This document shows positions 34,868-46,991 of a DNA stretch of 64,000 nucleotides, in pieces (positions within the stretch are counted from its first letter, which is position 1; each line of letters opens with the position of its first letter). Under the pieces are notes generated by a model that worked only from the letters and a program-made list of their open reading frames with translations, was not told the DNA's origin and did not search any database. Source of the stretch: Pegea sp. RAD2-039 (lineage: Eukaryota > Chordata > Thaliacea > Salpida > Salpidae). The stretch spans positions 248,001 through 312,000 of the forward strand of contig JAQGEQ010000080.1 of assembly GCA_034620365.1 (NCBI GenBank). The letters run 5' to 3'. A program made the translations under genes and the position numbers.

Positions 34868-37800
34868 ATGTTAAATGCAAGTTACATCAGTCTGGGGGAT
34901 TATATAATCTTTGGAGGTTTGTATACTCAGTATCAGTTTCTATTTAGTATTATATTTGCTCTTTGTGCAGCGGTTATACTTCTGACTGTGATTTTTGGTG
35001 TTTACCATGCTTGGAAAGGTCGCAAAGGAGACACCTACAATTACTTCTTTGGTTCAGGGAACTTTCACCCAGTAAGTAACAAACTTCTAGCTTCATATAC
35101 TTTCCTTAAAACTCTTCTTAGATTCCAATTGGACTCTCCATCTCACTCACATTTGTCAGCGCTTACACAGTAATTGGACTTTCAACTCAGATGTATTTCT
35201 TCGGAACCGTGATTTGCTGGTTTGTAGTTGGGACAGTGATCTCAAAACTCGTAGCTCATTGCTACTACATCCCTCTATTTCGACAATTGAAGATGAATTC
35301 AATTAATAAGGTTTTACTTCATCCAGTCTTCAGCTTCTATTTATTTATTTTTTTTTCAGTATTTTCAGCTTCGTTATAGCCCCACCGTGCGGCGAGTCGC
35401 ATCACTGTTTAGCATCATTAACATGGTAAGTCTCGTTGTCGCTTCAATGACGTCATCAGACATGTTTTCACCCACAGATCCTATTCATGAGTATCAATAT
35501 CTACGTCCCGTCATTAGCACTGAACGCGGTAACTCCACTACCAATAGAATCAGTTATGGTAGCAACAGGAGTCATCTGTACAACTTACACAGCATTTGTA
35601 AGTCATTTTTATTACGTCATATATCACTCAGAATCTGTTGATGATCATGATAGGGAGGTATTGAAACTGTGGTATGGACAGACACTTTTCAATCAATTGT
35701 TATGCTTTTGGGACAAGTTCTTATTTGCGTAATTGGTGTTTCAAAGGCTGGTGGAATAGGTGAAGTTTATGATGCTGTAAAGAATCTGAATCGATTGAAC
35801 TTCAACAAGTAAGTTGCGATAGATTTGCATATACTCATTCACAATTTGTTTCAGTTTTAATGCAGATCCTTCTTACTCTTTCACCGCGTTCTCAATTGGA
35901 TTTGGAACTGCAGTTAGTATGAGTGGAGCTTCCTGTGCTAACCAGTCGATGTCTCAGAGATTTTTGTCATGTAGAAACACGAAAGCTGCCCGAATGTAAA
36001 ATTTCTTCATTAAACTATTGATAATGAAACATCAGATCAAAATTTATAACAAATATTTTCGATATTTGCAACTTCCAAAATAAGTCCTTGTAATAATTAA
36101 AAAGCATACAGTTCATAAATACTTTTTATCTTTTTGGTCTAAGGTGACTGTCCGTGAAAGGTTCTTTAACTGTTTAATGTATATTTGTGAACTTAAGTTA
36201 CCTGGTAGCTTCCTTATCTTCTGAAAAAAAGTAGAACAATATTAATAGTCATAAAACTACTATTATTAAACATGTCATTATTGGCATGTTTAGCCTAGAG
36301 TATGTTTAGACCAACCTTTGTCCTCTTTACATACCTCCTTAAAATCTGCATCACCATTCTTCTTTCTATCTTCCGACATCGAAGCACTAACAATATTACC
36401 ATTACAACAAACTAATTTCTTTTAAATTTTAGTAACAACAAATAATGATTTTTAATTTATTTCTAATTAAATTATTTTCACCCCAACTAAATAGTCTTTA
36501 ATTTCAGAGCTAATTTGATTTCGGCATTACCAACTGCAATAATTATGCTAACATCCATCTTTATTGGAGCAATCATGCTCGCCTTATATCAAGATTGTGA
36601 TCTCTTATTTACTGGGAAGATACAGCGCCAAGATCAAGTCTTTCCTTACACAATGGTTCAACTATTTAGTGACCACATTGGACTTTCAGGACTTTATCTG
36701 AGTGCCCTGTACAGCGGAGCATTGAGGTTTTTACATCCAAAATGTTCTACATCAATCATCGAATCATGTTTCAGCTCAATGTCATCAGGACTCAACTCCG
36801 TAAGTGTGATGCTCATGGAAGATTTCACTAAAGTTCTCAAACCCAAAATCAATGAAAGGGAATATCTTTGGTGGAGTAAGGCAGTTGGTAAAGAGGCTTC
36901 AATTTTATATTCATCTTTTTAACTATCTATCTTCGACAGTTTTTATTTCCGGGGTTCTTACAACTGGATTTGCTTTCATCTTTCAAAATCTCGGCCAGAC
37001 CTTCTTAGTTGCATTCATGCAAATCTCAGGAATTGTAGCTGGTCCATTACTTGGACTATTCACTCTTGGAATCTTTGTACCTTGGGCTAATACTAAGGTG
37101 ACCAGTAACTTCACAAAGAAAGTCCATGACACGTTATTGCAGGGCGCTTTAGCTGGCCATATTGTTGCAACTGTACTAGCAGCTTGGATGGGTGCCGGTG
37201 CATTATCTAACCCAGCTTCATTACAAAGACAAGGACTACTTCCTTTGCCAATGTCTAACTGTACAATCAAGCTAAACCAAACACTATTTGTACTTCCTTC
37301 TATCGAACCAACAAATCTACAAATTTTCTACTATACCTCCCCATTTTTGTACGTCGCCTTTACATTGGTTGTTGTACTCGTGGTTGGAGTAACTGTTTCT
37401 TTTCTCACAGGTTTGTTACATAGTTAATGATGTAGATGATGGTGTAATTGATGATGTAGTTGATGACGTAGTTGATGATGTAGTTGATGATGTGATTGAT
37501 GTTGTAGTTGACGATGTAGTTGATGATGTAGTTGATGATGTAATTGATGACGTATAAATGATGTAGTTAGTGATGTAGTTGTTGGTGTAGTTGATGGTGT
37601 AATTGATGATGTAGTTGATGGTGTAGATGATGATAAAATTGATGAAGTAGTTGATGACGTAATTGATGACGTAGTTGAGAAAGTAATTGATGATGAAGTT
37701 GATGACGTAGTTGATGAAGTAGTTGATTATGTAGTTGATAATGTGATTAATGATGTAGTTGATGATGTAATTGATGACGTGGTCGATAAAATAGTTGATG

Positions 37801-39858
37801 ATGTAGTTGATGAAGTATATGATGATGTAGTTGACGATGTAGTTGATGATGCAGTTGATGATGTAGTTGATGAAGTAGTTGATTATGTAGTTGATAATGT
37901 AATTGATGATGTAGTTGATGATGTAATTGATGACGTAGTCGATAAAATAGTTGATGATGTCTTTGATGAAATAAATGATGTTGTAGTTGACGATGCAGTT
38001 GATGATGCAGTTGATGATGTAGCTGACGATGTAGTTGATGATGTAGTTGATGATGTAATTGATGATGTAGTTGATGATATAGCTGATGATTTAGTTGATG
38101 AAGTAGTTGATGATGTAGTTGTTGTTCTAGTTGATTATGTATTCGATGATGTGGTTGATGATGTAGTTTATGGCGTAGTTGATGATGTAGTTGACGGTGT
38201 AGTTGATGATAAAATTGATGATGTAGTTGATGTAATTGATGACGTAGTTGATGAGGTAATTGATGATGTAGTTGATGAAATAGTTGATGAAATAGTTGGT
38301 GATGTAGTTGATGATTTAGTTGATGAAATAGTTGATGATGTATTTGATGAAGTCGTTAATGATGTAGTTGATGACGTAGTTGATGAAGTAGTTGATTATG
38401 TAGCTGATGATTTAGTTGATGAAGTAGTTAATGATGTAGTTGTTGAAGTCGTTAATGATTTAGTTGATGATGTAGTTGATGACGTAGTTGATGATGTAGT
38501 TGATGATGTAGTTGATGAAGTAGTTGATTATGTAGCTGATGATTTAGTTGATGAAGTAGTTAATGATGTAGTTGATGATGTAGTTGATGAAATAGGTGAT
38601 GATGTAGTTGATGAAGTCGTTAATGATGTAGTTGATGATGTGGTTGATGACGTAGTTGATGATGTAGTTGATGATGTAGTTTATGATGTAGAGGATGAAG
38701 TAGTTGATTATGTAGCTGATGATTTAGTTGATGAAGTAGTTAATGATGTAGTTGATGATGTAATTGATGACGTAGTTGATGAAGTAGTTGATTATGTAGT
38801 TGATGATGTAGTTGATGATGTAGTTGATGATGTAGTTGATGATGTGATTGATGATGTAGTTGTTGATGTAATTGTTGATTTAATTGATGGTGTAGTTGAT
38901 GATGTAGTTGATGATGTAGTTGTTGTTGTAGTTGATTATGTAGTTGATGAAGTAGTTGATTATGTAGCTGATGATTTAGTTGATGAAGTAGTTAATGATG
39001 TAGTTGGTGAAGTCGTTAATGATGTAGTTGATGATGTAGTTGATGACGTAGTTGGTGATGTAGTTAATGATGTAGTTGATGATGTAGTTGATGAAATAGT
39101 TGATGATGTAGTTGATGAAGTCGTTAATGATGTAGTTGATGATGTGGTTGATGATGTAGTTGATAATGTAGTTGATGATGTAGTTTATGATGTAGTTGAT
39201 GATTTAGTTGATGGCGTAGTTTGTGAAGTAGTTGATTATGTAGTTGATAATGTGATTAATGATGTAGTTGATGATGTAGTTGATGACGTAGTTGATGAAG
39301 TAGTTGATAATGTGATTAATGATGTAGTGGATGAAGTAAATGATGTTGTAGTTGACGATGTAGTTGATGATGCAGTTGATGATGTAGCTGACGATGTAGT
39401 TGATGATGTAGTTGGTAATGTAGTTGATGATGTAGCTGATGATTTAGTTGATAAAGTAGTTGATTATGTAGTTGATGATTTAGTTGATGAAGTAGTTGAT
39501 GAAGTAGTTGTTGGTGTAGTTGATTATGTATTTGATGATGTGGTTGATGATGTAGTGGACGGTGTAATTGATGATGTCGTTGATGATGTAATTGATGAAA
39601 TTTTTGACGATGTAGTTAATAAATTAACACTTTGTAGGAGCAACAAAGCCAAAAGATCTAGATCCAAAACTGTTTCTACCTCTTATATACATCTCGTGTC
39701 TACCACCTTCATTCAACAAGTTTTTTCGTCTTGGTGTACCAGAAATTGATGAATCGATGATGATGCAGCCAATAAGAACAGCCATGAATCATAATGATGA
39801 TAAAAATTGTATTTCTTCTGACTATAAATGCGGAAGCAAAGTACAAGAAGATGTGTAA
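34868..39858 (+). CDS. SLC5 sodium-coupled monocarboxylate-type transporter, copy 2 (intact)
   Basis: Twelve exons: 34868-34916, 34971-35071, 35122-35310, 35360-35425, 35478-35597, 35654-35808, 35855-35995, 36508-36726, 36775-36887, 36940-37097, 37143-37410, 39638-39858. Together they encode 599 residues. SLC5 proteins of the SMCT branch carry lactate, short-chain fatty acids or related anions with sodium across the plasma membrane through about 13 membrane helices; the substrate here is inferred from branch resemblance only. The exons preserve GGIETVVWTD (residues 176-185), the TM8 Ser-rich sodium site (about 346-356), an extracellular loop with N-glycosylation sequons (NCT, NQT near 475-485) and the KPKDLDP tail. 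Gln412 is present. Start: first ATG ahead of TM1, after an A-rich context. The last intron (37411-39637, 2227 bp) is almost entirely minisatellite. Confidence 0.9.
37425..39625 (+). repeat. 12-bp minisatellite in last intron of transporter copy 2 (about 2.2 kb)
   Basis: Same GATGATGTAGTT family. The first ~320 bp are interrupted (a stop near 37555), then one frame is open from 37743 through the 3' splice site to 39749. Beyond the splice site that frame is not the transporter frame. One unit near 38230 is a triplet shorter, still in phase. Confidence 0.95.
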
Positions 39859-40800
39859 TTTGTAGATTGATTTTTGCAAAACATTTTCTCACCAAAAATA
39901 GCTTTTGTTGCTTTGTTTTGGTTTTGTAATGAATTATAAAAACTAAAAATTGTTCAGTTTATTTTTAGATAGTCCAACAGATTAAACCTTAAACTTCTCG
40001 TTATCGACATATAGGCGTTTAATAAAAAATTGTTGTTGAACTTCTTTGGTGTTATTTCATAAATGTTTATCTTAAACACTTTTGATAAAAAACCTACTAT
40101 TTGAAATCTAGCTAAACTACTTTTAAACCATGCTTTTATTATAACAGTAAAATTAGATACTCCTTTAACGGAACAATAATATTGAAGCGAAAAAATTCAA
40201 GATTACATTCAAATTCAGTTTTCGTTGAGATTAGGGAAAAAATCTCTATAAAAACTAAAATTTTTTAATAAAAAGTAAAAAGCAATTTTGAAATAATTCA
40301 GAATTTTTAGATAATAGTCTCAAAATATACTAAAATCGACTTTAATCAGCCTTTTAGGCAGTGTTTCCAAAACATTTTTGCAACTTTTTTTCATAATCCA
40401 ATTTCGGTACAATTTGAAACAAATGAAAAGTTCGAAATTTCTCGAACATTCAAAAAAAAAAATAGTGAGAAGTGATGACTTCATTAGTGACACGTACACT
40501 GCTTGCAGCTTGTGATGACGTCACAACTTGTCAAAGCATCTCAGAAATGATTACGTCATCAACATGTTACTCAGCTTTGGTTATTAAATCACAATATTGA
40601 AGTCTTCACTCTACTACTGATGACATCATTGCATTTCTCGAGTAGTACTCCGGAGAAGTGCATGACGTAATTGACAACTTGGTGAGAAGACTGATGACGC
40701 TATTTCGTTTCTGCAACCCCTCCAGCCACCAGTGAGGTCATAGTAGTTGTGTATGACCAATTACTTCGCGACGTTACAGGTGGTGAAGTACGGGGTATAC
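39859..40800. other. 3' flank of transporter copy 2
   Basis: Counterpart of 27744-28680. A candidate poly(A) signal AATAAA lies at 40021-40026. A CRE-like TGACGTCA is kept at 40516-40523. No gene seen. Confidence 0.55.
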
Positions 40801-41969
40801 CTCATTCATCAACTTAGATGTTGAGAACCAAGTCTTTATTGGATGCTTTTGACAAAATTTTTCTGTTATAGATTATTTCATCCAAACAGTTTGGAATTCA
40901 TCAAAACGTTGTGTTAAAGATTGATCTTCTTGGTGGTACTCTTCTAAGGTGTCTTCTTAGGTGTCGTCATCTAACAGGTTTTAATTTAAAGCAGTCTTAA
41001 GGTTTATCTTCAAATGATCTTTAAAATTAATAAAATTATATTAGTAAGTTATGATAAACTTTTAATTCTCCAAATAGTGAGGAAATAAACATAACTTTAA
41101 TTAAACTCGATACATGACATCATTCTACTCTGTTAGAAACTACTCATCCCTTACAGCGGCTGGTGCCCTATTATACTGTTTACTGAATACCATTCAGGGT
41201 TCAAGATTAATACCAAGGTATTGTGATGTAAATCTAAACTAATCATCTAGTATATAAGTTTCTTGCCAAGTATTCTATAATAATACAATAAACAATGATG
41301 TCATCAGATGGAGCATGAACAGAATTATACCTTTTCAGTACAAGCTGTATATTTTGATGAAAATAAATAAATTCATCACTTTCTTCTTTATAGTTACTTA
41401 CAAAATACTTTATTTATAAAATAAAGCTCTTTTCTTAATCAATGTTTTTTCAAATGTACTTTATGAAAAGATATCTGTCAATATATTTAAAATATAGTTT
41501 GTTTGAGATATGAGACATTTTTGCTGAAGGAAGTTAATAACCATACTCAACATATTGTAGTGGACAGCATTGTCAACAGAATTAACACTCACTAGATCTT
41601 TGCCTGGATACAATGACAACAAACATCGTTTCAGTTTTCTTTTAAACCCATTGAATTTCCTACTTGTGAGGCGTAATTGAAAATTAATCAGCTAATGAGG
41701 AAACACAATAAAGTAATCTCTTTAATTTTATTCGAAAAAACTTTCATAACTAGCAATAGAATACAAAACTATTCAACATCGACACTCAAAACATAACAAA
41801 ATGAATATTTACTATGAATTATTCATTGGGTGATATAATCATGAAAAAACATATTGAGATCACGTACAGAGCAGAAAAGGTTTACAATATCTTTCAATGA
41901 TGCTACTTTTATAATGATGAGATGTTTATCAGATATAATAGCAAAAATGAAGCAAAATATTGCATATCT

Positions 41970-42521
41970 TCACAAGACCTTTGGCAAGATCGTTTCAGAA
42001 ACCCTTATGGTATTAGCAAACAAATGTTTAATTGGAGCAATGATATGCTTTATATAATGGAGCTAGCCATAAGGAGTACAAACATGACGTTCTGCAAGCT
42101 TCATGAGACAGGTAACAGCAGATTTAAAATCAAGTACCTCTGTTTTCTTTGAAAGTTTTTCTTTGTGACAGCAAAGCAAAATCAAATGGCCGTAGTAACT
42201 AAATGAATTCCTTTTTTTCTAGTTTAATATCATCATCTTTAAATGATAGCTTCCATTCTTTGATGGCTTGCATCAATTCAGAATTAGTAAACAATTCTTT
42301 TACATTTCCCTTAGTAAACATGAAACGATTATCTTTTACTAGACCAATCCCGACTTTGATGGCCATAGATATAGTTTCAGCATGAGTTATCATGTCAACC
42401 TTGTCAATTTTTGGGAGCTTGTTGACTTTATGTTTTTCAACAATCACTGGTTCATTACTTTTTTGTATTTCAGAAGACGGTTTGTTTCGTTTTATGTTTA
42501 AATCAGAAGACAAATCTGTTG
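41970..42521 (-). pseudogene. HP remnant, unit 3 (C-terminal domain only)
   Basis: Same truncated fragment and same junction as unit 2. It additionally carries a one-base length change in the poly-T tract near 42217 that disrupts the frame, and it shares the stop in YGELHYIKH. Confidence 0.85.
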
Positions 42522-43122
42522 TTTCTTTTTTAAAAATTTTTATGAGTACTATAGAGATCTATATTTCTAAAACATCTTTAAAGATTCTTTTTGCCGTAAA
42601 TGTAATCTAAATTGGCAGATTATATAAAATAAAAACAATTTTACTAATAATAGTTTAAACTTGATATTAAACTTATTCATTAAAATGCACACAACTTGAA
42701 CTGATAATATAAAATGGTTTTATTTGTATGCAAACTATACTTAGAATAAGTTTTCACGAAGCAAATCAAATCATTTTTGTCGTTGTGTCTTCATCTGTTG
42801 TACTCTGCTCATCATTACTTCTTACTTCTATCATATTCTATCTATATTTTCATCATCAGAACAATGTTCTACAAATTTCTTATAGGATTATTATTATTAG
42901 TAACCTTATAACTAGCCTACCACTGATCTTTATCATATTCAAGATTTTCTTCATCTTCAATTGCGCAAGCTATTTAAAAATGTAACCTTCTTCTAAAAAA
43001 TACTTTGTAATAAAATGATTATAACTACTCTTTTCACAAAACCCTTCTCTTGTTAAAAGAGAAATATTTTGTTTTCAAATAAACATCTAAAAATCACAAA
43101 ATCATAATTTTATCTTGAGTAT

Positions 43123-43198
43123 GTCCTTCTGTTTTGTGTAGTAGTCATTACAACTGGCTGAAACACCAAAAGTCCCAGGTTTAAGTCCAGACGGACAC
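43123..43198 (+). repeat. tRNA-like element, copy 5
   Basis: Same as 15145-15220 except for a C-to-T in the T-arm (GGTTTAAGTCC). Confidence 0.45.
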
Positions 43199-43657
43199 AA
43201 ATTTTGGAAAAGATTTGTTTCATCTTCAGTTTTACACCAACTTAATTTTTTGTATGAAAAACATAAAAATGTTGCCCAATATTAAAATTGTTTATATGCA
43301 ACCATATCTTGATTCAGGAAAATAGTCTAATAAGTCGAGAGCGGCTACTTGATTGGTTACAATTGATATTGATGTTGATAAAAAAGAGTAATCTTACGAC
43401 TTGTTTAAGAATACAAGTATTTGTTACCAATTTCACTTGTTTAATTTTCATTTTTGTTTGTAAGTTTCTCAAACGATTTAATCTGTTCAATATTACTATT
43501 TAATAAAATGAACTCTTTTTAAAAATTTGGTTTTAATGTCACTGAAAATTTTCACTGAAATTCAATTTATTAAACTCTTAAAAACTCGGGTTAAATTTAA
43601 GTATGAGTTAAAACAATGATTTTCAACTTTCTGTAATTCTAAAAACAAACTTACAGC

Positions 43658-44646
43658 TTAAAGCACCCATTTAAGTTGATAATCAAAGTCATTTAAGAAA
43701 ATGTTTTTTTGAATTAGATATGTTCGAAAAAGGTCGACATGTTCCGATGGTATCTTATATCTATATATATATCCGATGGTATACAAACGAGTATCTTTGA
43801 TAGATTTACAGTAAGGCATCTTTGAGAAACTGCTTGATTGATGCAAGAAGTTGTACAAAAAGTAATTGAAGGTGACACAAATGTGAACCATCCAAACTTG
43901 TGTTAAGTCAGGGGTAAAACTATAAACAAATAATTCAACAGATTTACAATTCAGTGTTTACATAAAAATTAAAAAATCATAAAAACTCAAAAAGTTATTC
44001 CGTTTCCCTCTCACTAAACTAAACCATATTTTATTCCAACCTCTACCATAAGACACAGATACAATCAAAACAACAATTTGATCACTAAACTTAAGAAGTG
44101 ATTGAAATGCACCAGTCTAAACCACTGCTTTCATTCCACCCTAGATACTCAAGTAAGATGGCTTCAATCAACTGACTAGTGTTGTGTAGAAAGTACAAAC
44201 AACTCCAGTAATCAAGATCGAGAAGTTTAATTCAGGAGGAGTGACAGCGCTAAGAGCAAGGGTAGGTAGATACATCGTTGTTGACAAATAGAAGAACTAA
44301 ATTACAAACTATTATAACTTACCAGCAATTATCAGATACTTACCAAGTTAAGTAATGCAATCTTTCTAACCAAGTGATTAAGACAAAGTTCCAAAAACTA
44401 TTCAAAATAAAGCACAGATCATGTGATAAGGAGATGACAAAAGCATGTGATTACAATTTACTTGGTAAATAGATATCAACTTCAGACGATGAATTAAACG
44501 AGTATAGTAAAGACATGCAATAATCTTTGTGAAGCAAGAACAAAATGAATACCATAAGATAATCATGACATAAAGATATACTTGTGTAGGGTAACCAATG
44601 ATAGTAATAGCTGAGATGAAAGTTACAGATATTGAGAGACCCATCA
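43658..44646 (-). pseudogene. SLC5-family transporter paralogue, pseudogene, unit 3
   Basis: Third copy of the broken minus-strand SLC5 gene. Its first recognisable exon is at 44462-44646, and it shares the in-frame stop. Confidence 0.85.
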
Positions 44647-46991
44647 CTACGTATCAAAAGAATTATTGTTTAGTAAAGTGTTAAAAAAAATGAGTTCATA
44701 AAATTAGAACAAAATCATTGATGTGTTTTTGAAATTAAATCGGATTTGATTAGTTCAAAATTACACAAAATATCTTCAAACTGATCATTGAGTGATCCTC
44801 CATCAAAGAGTAAAAGATATTTTTATGTAAATAATAATCTATTTAGTATTTGTTATTTGTTTGTAATAACTTTATCTATTATCGTAAAATTTCTATCATG
44901 TTTTTTTATAGTACAACATTTTATGCAAATTTCAGTTTATTTAATTTTCTTTATTTGTTTAAGAACATTGTTTGATTTGGATGAATAATTTTTGTTTTCA
45001 TTTAGTCTAATGCTTCTTTTAATAATTAAATGAACTGTTGCATATTTTTTTCAATTTTTTATGTTGTGTTGGGACTTAGAAAAAAATTGCTTTGATAAAA
45101 TCTTCATCAGTTATATTTGTAGCCAACTCTACGAAAGATTAGGAGAGGCAACAAGGTATAAAGAATTACAAAAACCGAATGAAAATTTACACCTATATTC
45201 TAAGTTTGTAAATCTCCTCGTCTTATCAATTATACATCAGTTATATTTAAAATTTAATCGTAAAATTATTATAACATTTCTTAGTATAACCAAGTTTATA
45301 TAAATATTTATGTAGATGCTTTTATTATCGAAAATGTCATTAAAAGAAGCTGCTTTTGTTTTGATAATGCACTACTTACTGGAGACAGTTTATTCCCACC
45401 AAAGTAGTTATTTTATGTATAAGCATGATATAATCCTATCTGATGCTATTAAGAACATGCAAATAAAATTATTATTTAATTGTAAAGTAACTGAATCTAG
45501 TAATTTCAAAGTTAAAATTGCCTAAGTTAGTTTAACTAATCAATTGAAATTACAAAATTATTTTATAGCAATAGAAAAAAAAATGATGACCAATAAAACA
45601 GCAAAATCAATTTGGTTAGATTGCACCTTCCCTATCTTCAACAGTATCAATTGCACAAATGGCAGGTTGATGTTATATGAAAGTATAAATTTATTATATG
45701 AAAGTATAAAGTTATATGAGAGTTTAGATTAATATTTAACAGGTTTTGAAACATATTGCAAAGTGGCCACTAGCAGCAGCTACCCATAGAAATGCTTTTG
45801 CCCATTAATATAGTTTTTATGATTTACCAACGAGAAAATATTGATTAAGGTTTGCAAATAACCTCTGAAGTATTTAGAACTTTTGAATAAATTAGATAAT
45901 TTGTACTTAGAGGCAGTTTAATGTCAAGTGGGTTTGTTTAAGTTCAAAAAACAACTTTTGGAATATTCTGTATTGATGTTTTGAAATAAAAATATGGAAA
46001 ATATTTTCGAAGCTTTGAAGAGAAAAACATTTTTATAAGACATTATGATTTACCTTTTTTCAATTTTCTGTTTTGTTTGTACAAACTTTTCTAAATTTTC
46101 AAATCTTTTCTAAATTTAAATTTTTTTATACAAAAGTTTATTATTTAAAAAACACCTCAGAATTGTTAATTAAAATTGTTCAACTTTTGTTTCGATATTT
46201 TTTAAGATAAATTTTTATCAAAAAGTATTTTATTTATTTGAAATTTTAATTTTTTAATTTTACATGAGACCTAATTTTATGGTGTCTGCAAATTTACTGC
46301 TTAATCATTTTTTTTCTTATTATCTTATTATATTTATTACATTAATAGTGTTATATTTTTCCTGATTAAACTTTTATAACCAATTTAATCTGCCATCAAT
46401 CCAATTTTTCTTCTATTTTTAATTAAAAGGAAAATTGGTCACTTAAAAGTGATTGAAGTTAGATTTGAAACTATATTTGATTTGATTTATTTATTTATTT
46501 CAAATCCTTTTTCATCATCGTCTATATAAAAACAGTTTTCTGCATTAAGATTTTATTTTTAGTTTCCAATTAGAGTAGAAATTAAAAGCTGAAGTTTTTA
46601 TAAAAGTTTAGGGATTGATTTAATGAGTTTATCAAGATTCAGCAATCTATCATTAGACTTGTAATACCTTTAAATACATCTGTAGGAAGAAAGATAAAAA
46701 TAAATCAATTAATGTCCTAAGATCTTAGAATAAAACAGGGAGTATTTTGAAGAAATTTAAACGTTTTGTATTCTAATCAATTTTGAGATTTGATTTAATT
46801 TTTTGTTTTTTTCTATAATCTGACTTAATCTTCTAAAGCATTTTCAACTGCAAAATTTTCAACTGTTTTATTTCATTTTTGAACTTCATAAGACACCTAA
46901 TTAAACTTTCATTTGAAAATTTTTCTACAAAAAGGCAGGAAAATAGATTTGAACTTTTGATTTTTATTCATTTTAATCAACAAACGAATCC
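44647..46991 (+). other. Region upstream of transporter copy 3
   Basis: Counterpart of 16669-19004 and 32533-34867 with scattered small indels (for example an extra TTTA repeat near 46490). Contains the conserved frames 45061-45303 and 45316-45525. No product recognised. Confidence 0.4.

Larger units (their letters stand above)
28681..40800 (+). repeat. Tandem unit 2 (about 12.1 kb)
   Basis: Same order as unit 1 but with HP reduced to its 3' part, no tRNA-Arg, the 10.09-10.94 kb segment missing and a 2.2-kb intronic array. Within the transporter, positions are offset from unit 1 by exactly 15863 up to the start of the array. Confidence 0.9.
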
